This document shows, in pieces, positions 59,777 through 64,000 of a stretch of DNA of 64,000 bases. The stretch comes from Corynebacterium vitaeruminis DSM 20294. GTDB taxonomy: Bacteria; Actinomycetota; Actinomycetes; Mycobacteriales; Mycobacteriaceae. Made by a program: the position numbers and the translations under genes. Below the pieces are notes generated by a model. The model saw only the letters and a program-made list of their open reading frames with translations. It was not told the DNA's origin and did no database searches. Location: positions 2,790,001-2,854,000 of the forward strand of contig NZ_CP004353.1 of NCBI RefSeq assembly GCF_000550805.1, given 5' to 3'. Numbering within the stretch: position 1 is the first letter of the stretch; every line of letters starts with the position of its first letter.

Positions 59777-61354
59777 ATGGACGTCATACTCGCCATCGCC
59801 AACTTCCTCGTCAACGAGATTCTCTCCGTGCCGGCCTTCCTCATCGGCATCATCACCGCCGTCGGCCTCGCCGCGCTCGGCAAGGGCACGGGCCAGGTGC
59901 TCGGCGGCGCGATCAAGGCCACGCTCGGCTTCCTGCTCATCAGCGCCGGCGCCGGGCTGGTCACCGCCTCGCTTAAACCGCTCGGCGCCATGATCACCGG
60001 CGCGACCGGCGCCCAGGGCGTGGTGCCCACCAACGAGGCCATCGTGGGCATCGCCCAGGACCAGTTCGGCAGCCAGGTCGCCTGGATAATGATCCTAGGC
60101 TTCGTGGTCTCGCTCATCTTGGCCAGGTTCACGCCGATGAGCTACGTGTTCCTCACCGGCCACCACGTCCTGTTCATGGCCACGCTGCTGACCATGGTGT
60201 TAGCGCCCGCGGGCTACGCCTCGTGGGTCGTGATCCTGTTCGGCTCCGTGCTCCTAGGCATCCTCATGGTGTCGATGCCCGCGCTTGCGCACCCGTGGAC
60301 CCGCCGGATCACCGGCGACGACTCCATCGCCATCGGCCACTTCGGCTCGCTCGGCTACATCGCCGCAGGCGCCGTGGGCAAGCTGGTCGGCGGCAAGGGG
60401 GCAAAGCAGTCCAAGTCCACCGAGGAGCTCAAGCTGCCTGAGGGCCTGCGCTTCCTGCGCGACTCCATGGTCGCGACCGCCTTGTCCATGGCGCTCATGT
60501 ACGTGGTCCTCGCCCTGCTGTTCATCGCGCGCGCTGGCACCGACGAGGCCTTCCAGGCCTTTGAGGGCGGGGCCACCAACGTGGGCAACTACCTCATGCA
60601 ATCGGTCACCCAGGGCCTGCAATTCGGCGTGGCCGTGGCCGTGATCCTCTTCGGCGTGCGCACCATCCTGGGCGAGCTCGTCCCCGCCTTCCAGGGCATC
60701 GCCGCCAAGGTGGTCCCCGGCGCGATCCCGGCGCTCGACTGCCCGATCGTCTACCCGTACGCCCAAAACGCCGTGCTCGTGGGCTTTATCTCCTCCTTCG
60801 TCGGCGGGCTCGTGGGGCTCGCGGTGCTCTCGCTGTGGCTCAACCCGGCCTTCGGCGTAGCCCTCATCCTGCCGGGGCTTGTGCCGCACTTCTTCACCGG
60901 CGGCGCGGCGGGCGTCTACGGCAACGCCACCGGCGGGCGCCGCGGCGCGGTCCTGGGCGCCTTCGCCAACGGCCTCATCATCACCTTCCTGCCCGCGTTC
61001 CTGCTCGGCGTGCTCGGCTCCTTCGGCTCCGCCAACACCACCTTCGGCGACGCCGACTTCGGCTGGTTCGGCCTCCTGCTCGGCTGGTCCTCGAAGGCCG
61101 GCGGCGCAATCGGCCTCGTCCTCATCGCCGTGCTTGGCCTCGCGGTGCTCGCACTCGCTTGGTTCACGCAAAAGAGGCTGGTCGAGGGCAACTGGGACCC
61201 CACACCTGAGCGTCCACGTGCTGGCTCCTCCGGTGGCGCCGGTTCCGACGACGCCGTCGCCCCGCTCGCGGCAGGCGCCACGGCCGCCTCGAGGAAGTAT
61301 CCCAAGGTGCTGCCGCCCGCAGGCGCGCCGGTGCCGCCAGCGCGGATATCCTAG
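59777..61354 (+). CDS. ulaA: PTS EIIC component, ascorbate type (UlaA/SgaT family)
   Basis: A 525-residue permease with ten to twelve helices. LVNEILSVPAFLIGIITAVGL, the substrate-region TPMSYVFLTGHHVLFM and CPIVYPYAQNAVLVGF are typical of UlaA. With EIIA-EIIB it imports and phosphorylates L-ascorbate or a similar sugar acid. No ula catabolic genes follow, so the downstream pathway must be elsewhere and the substrate is not certain. The C-terminal ~60 residues are a Ser/Gly/Ala/Pro-rich tail not usual for the family. Confidence 0.92.
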   Translation: MDVILAIANFLVNEILSVPAFLIGIITAVGLAALGKGTGQVLGGAIKATLGFLLISAGAGLVTASLKPLGAMITGATGAQGVVPTNEAIVGIAQDQFGSQVAWIMILGFVVSLILARFTPMSYVFLTGHHVLFMATLLTMVLAPAGYASWVVILFGSVLLGILMVSMPALAHPWTRRITGDDSIAIGHFGSLGYIAAGAVGKLVGGKGAKQSKSTEELKLPEGLRFLRDSMVATALSMALMYVVLALLFIARAGTDEAFQAFEGGATNVGNYLMQSVTQGLQFGVAVAVILFGVRTILGELVPAFQGIAAKVVPGAIPALDCPIVYPYAQNAVLVGFISSFVGGLVGLAVLSLWLNPAFGVALILPGLVPHFFTGGAAGVYGNATGGRRGAVLGAFANGLIITFLPAFLLGVLGSFGSANTTFGDADFGWFGLLLGWSSKAGGAIGLVLIAVLGLAVLALAWFTQKRLVEGNWDPTPERPRAGSSGGAGSDDAVAPLAAGATAASRKYPKVLPPAGAPVPPARIS

Positions 61355-61389
61355 GGTAAGCAAGCGACTCGCGGTGGCGGGCCGCTTTG

Positions 61390-61412
61390 CTTTTGCTTTA
61401 CGACGCCTACGG
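61390..61412 (+). repeat. Dispersed terminator-linked motif, copy T
   Basis: TTTTGCTTTACGACGCCTAC followed by GG, after a GCGG/CCGC mini-hairpin and T-run 36 bases past the EIIC stop codon. Confidence 0.65.
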
Positions 61413-61470
61413 TTAGCGGACTAGGGGAGAGGGAACCCAAGAGTTGATCAGGTTCCGCAACTACTCCTCC

Positions 61471-63255
61471 TCAGAGCCTCTCATAGTAGCGGTGAATGTA
61501 CTCGGCCATGAGCACACGGCGTTCCTCAAGGAATGCCTCGTAATTGGTGACGTCCGTGTTCTCGAGAGACATGGGTATCGCATTCTCGGCGAAGGTCTGG
61601 GCTAGCTCGGCTTCGGTCACGATCTCGCCTAGAGTCGCGGTACCAGTTGCGATTTGTTCCCGCACCTCACCAAGGTATTCGGCTGGTGTCCGGTTACCAA
61701 TCCGAATGTTGATGCCAGATTCCGTCATGGCGAAGTTAGCGATCTGATTGTATTGCGACTTGTCGTTCAGTCCTTCCTTACGCAGGTACCCTTTCGGCAC
61801 AAGGTGGTGAACATCGCCCTGGAGCTGGATGAGAGACTGCACGTCGTGTTGGCGTGAAAGAAAACCATGCGCTCGTTGGTTTACCTGAGCGGCAAGAAAC
61901 ACCTTGAAGTGAGGATTAATCGTACTGGACGATTGCAGACGCGCTGGCAGCTGGTGCTTCCAGAAGGCTTCCGAGAGCTCCGATTCCTCGAGTCGCTTGA
62001 GGGCCTCAACGGGGCCGAGCTTATCGATAGACGCAAGGTCTCGGTCGAATGCAGATTCGAAGGAACCCGTCGCGCGCCCTGTGAGCTGGAGCAACACGCA
62101 CCACCGGCGGACGGTGTGATTAATCTCAGCCTCCGTGTGGCCTTTCGCGCGCATGTCAAGGAACAGCGCATAGGAAAAATTGACCGCGTTGGTTGAGGTC
62201 AACATTGACGGTGAGACAAACCCTGCCGACTTCAGTAGCGCGACGAACTTCTGGAATTCATATGGCCTAACGAAGCTCAATAGCGCCTTCTCAAAGGCGT
62301 CGTACGCCAACGGGATACGTTCTGGCTCAAACTCTCGCGTCTCTGGGTTAATGCCAGACAGCTCACGGACCACTGAGTTCATCCGCCCGCGACGGAATCC
62401 CAGAATGGCTGCCACACGAATGATGTCTACGTAACTGGGATCATAAAGATCTTCCGTATCATTCTTGAGCCAGGAAATCGCCCTCCAGTAGTCCGTTGCG
62501 GCGAACTCGGAGTCTTGCTCAAGATCCTTGAAGGCTCCCGGGTGTACAGCGAGGTGTGCGAAGTAGTCGATGAGCTTGCGCAGGTTACGCCCCTGCTCTC
62601 CGTTCGCGGAGATTTTGCTCATGACAAAGTCCGCCGCCGAGAGCGGAACGCCCTTTGAGTTAATTCGAACGAAAATCTCGGCAACGGTCTCGATATCGAG
62701 ATCGTCGTTGAGGGAGATGATGCCGATCTGCGACTCAACTAGAGCATTTAGTTTTTGCAAGGAGGCATAAACCTTGTCCTCATCTGCCTCAGGGTTTCGG
62801 GACATGTAATCACGAAGCGCGGCAAGGCTCGCGGGCTTGTTAACCTGCTCGGAGATGTCGTAAATCCACTCCGGCTGCTTCCTGAGGACCGGCGTGGCCG
62901 TCTCAAACGACTCCGTCTGTGGGTTGAAGGCGATGATCACCCGCTCTGTCTTGTAGTTCTTGTTGATCACTTCCTCGCCTGCAATTGCCGCCCGCAGGGC
63001 CGTCACTCGTTGCTGTCCATCGATCAGAATATGCTGGTAGCCAGCATTCCCGCCGCCTTTGACCGGCACAGCCTTTGACTGCCAAGTAATGAGATACCCC
63101 ACGGGGAAACCACGGTAGAGGGAATCCATGAGATCACGAACCTTGGTCTTCGACCAAACAAAAGGCCTCTGCATCTCGGGGATTGCGATGTTGTCGCTTT
63201 CGATCCAACTAAGCAAAGTCTTAACCGAATGCTGGTTTACCGCGTACTGCGCCAT
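61471..63255 (-). CDS. DUF262-HNH (GmrSD-like) single-chain protein
   Basis: A 594-residue protein. The N-terminal DUF262 domain has IPEMQRPFVW (25-34) and the nucleotide-binding LIDGQQRVTAL (77-87), the ParB/GmrS-like motif. A long helical middle follows. A C-terminal HNH-like region has VHHLVPKGYL (H483, H484) and paired Asn (NQIANFAM). In GmrSD-type type IV systems, DUF262 uses NTP and the DUF1524/HNH domain cuts modified DNA; a defence role is therefore inferred. GAAGGA precedes ATG 63255. The gene is visibly less G+C-rich than its neighbours. Confidence 0.87.
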   Translation of the reverse strand: MAQYAVNQHSVKTLLSWIESDNIAIPEMQRPFVWSKTKVRDLMDSLYRGFPVGYLITWQSKAVPVKGGGNAGYQHILIDGQQRVTALRAAIAGEEVINKNYKTERVIIAFNPQTESFETATPVLRKQPEWIYDISEQVNKPASLAALRDYMSRNPEADEDKVYASLQKLNALVESQIGIISLNDDLDIETVAEIFVRINSKGVPLSAADFVMSKISANGEQGRNLRKLIDYFAHLAVHPGAFKDLEQDSEFAATDYWRAISWLKNDTEDLYDPSYVDIIRVAAILGFRRGRMNSVVRELSGINPETREFEPERIPLAYDAFEKALLSFVRPYEFQKFVALLKSAGFVSPSMLTSTNAVNFSYALFLDMRAKGHTEAEINHTVRRWCVLLQLTGRATGSFESAFDRDLASIDKLGPVEALKRLEESELSEAFWKHQLPARLQSSSTINPHFKVFLAAQVNQRAHGFLSRQHDVQSLIQLQGDVHHLVPKGYLRKEGLNDKSQYNQIANFAMTESGINIRIGNRTPAEYLGEVREQIATGTATLGEIVTEAELAQTFAENAIPMSLENTDVTNYEAFLEERRVLMAEYIHRYYERL

Positions 63256-64000
63256 CTCATTCCTTCTCTTGAAAGTCATCCTGATCGCTGAAGATTCCAG
63301 ACTGATCTTAACAACGCGGAGGGAATTACCTGCCCAAAGAGCGCAATTTGAGAAGATTCCGGCGTTTTTCTCCTGCAACTTCTGATCCCAGCATTCTCTC
63401 GTTTCCAAACCTTTGAAAGTGACGTATCAAGCCCCCGAATCTTGGGCTGAATTCTGAGTAGCTGCCAAGCGAGTTCGGTTGGAGACGCATATTGCCTGAC
63501 CCAAGCGCGAGGTGATGGGCAGTCATAACCCAATCTCGGTGGAGGTCGGAATCAGCGAGAGTTCTCCATTTTTCTCATAGAACATGGAGGCCTCGCATCT
63601 CAACCGGCTGGGATGCATCTTAGGCATGGCTGGGGAGTTTGACACTCTTTCCACTCGGCGAGGAGGAGACATCGGATGTCTTTCCAGCAAGGTCCATCGC
63701 CCTGCGGAGACACTCTAACCAGAGTCATTCAAATCTCGTACAGATCTGACGGTTCTTTTTGACCAACGATGCCAGAATAAAGGCTAACCTATATGACACA
63801 GGCCCAGCTATCCGGTGGGGTCTGTCTTCATGCACGCCTATGCGCCACGAGGTTCAATGCACTTTCCCTCACACCGCCCCCCCTCAAGGCGGTTCTTCTA
63901 CTCCGGCTTCTACGACGGTCTTAAGGCCTCGCGGCAATTACGAAATCCGTAGCAAGCCAAGTAGAGAGCCTCGTGCTACCTAAGATTTGAATTTCCAGAA
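63256..64000. other. Region upstream of the DUF262-HNH gene, no gene recognised
   Basis: About 745 bases of lower-G+C sequence. Short open frames exist on both strands, but none has a ribosome site with a recognisable product. No tRNA or integrase was found, so island boundaries cannot be placed. It contains the presumed promoter of the DUF262-HNH gene. Confidence 0.5.

Noticed and set aside
61995..62037. GCTTATCGATAGACGCAAGG in the DUF262-HNH gene as another dispersed motif copy
   Set aside because: It needs a three-base insertion to align and lies in well-conserved coding sequence; probably chance.
63680..63760. A tRNA-like stretch (CATTCAAATCTC) near the end of the window
   Set aside because: No matching acceptor stem or anticodon arm could be built around it on either strand.

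Overview
The window reads as a high-G+C actinobacterial chromosome segment, almost certainly Corynebacterium. The evidence is the block ponA - GT87 membrane protein - rpsF - ssb - rplI - dnaB without an rpsR, a DUF5318 gene and a MarR/universal-stress pair beside ponA, an Lsr2 nucleoid protein, a class E sortase, DUF2020-like and other lipoproteins, and many genes whose start codon lies 6-8 bases after a TANNNT -10 box (leaderless transcripts). I cannot name the species.

Layout. 0.2-8.3 kb: lsr2; a NarL-type two-component system divergent from a lipoprotein; a sortase E operon; a second YidC-type insertase; a TetR regulator; a GlsB-like membrane protein; an MFS transporter; a VOC protein. 8.35-22.3 kb: two nearly identical rRNA operons (16S-23S-5S, minus strand, no tRNA in the spacer) in direct repeat about 8.29 kb apart, separated by a tandem universal stress protein, a 43-residue protein and an RluA-type pseudouridine synthase. 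22.5-27.7 kb: an orphan YtrA-type GntR regulator, an NYN-domain protein, PspA, thioredoxin, a CopZ-like metallochaperone and a NiaP-like MFS transporter. 27.7-39 kb: the conserved replication, translation and envelope block (dnaB, rplI, ssb, rpsF, GT87, ponA, DUF5318), with an HNH/DUF222 gene and a GH15 enzyme between dnaB and rplI. 39-57 kb: stress and envelope genes (MalR-like MarR, USP, SDR, lamin-tail protein, TrhO, Nei-like glycosylase, two VanZ proteins around a sugar-phosphate mutarotase, FAD dehydrogenase, TDT transporter, DUF2339, HipB-type HTH, lipoprotein, TetR next to a decayed MBL gene, AbrB, and the first of two pRiA4b-like proteins). 57-64 kb: the second pRiA4b-like protein, a 740-bp non-coding stretch with two unusual hairpins, an ascorbate-type PTS, and a DUF262-HNH (GmrSD-like) gene in visibly A+T-richer DNA.

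The most interesting unexplained signals are two. The first is a dispersed motif of about 19 bp, near TTGCTTGTCGACGCCAAGG, with about 20 copies in the window, mostly just after gene ends and often continuous with the T-tract of an intrinsic terminator; some copies lie inside coding sequence. The second is a pair of hairpins at 58.47-58.63 kb whose loops share an identical 13-mer while their stems differ yet remain self-complementary. Gene packing is very tight: four convergent pairs share a CTAG (overlapping stops) and two divergent pairs share a CATG (overlapping starts). No CRISPR array, tRNA gene, complete insertion sequence or prophage was recognised.
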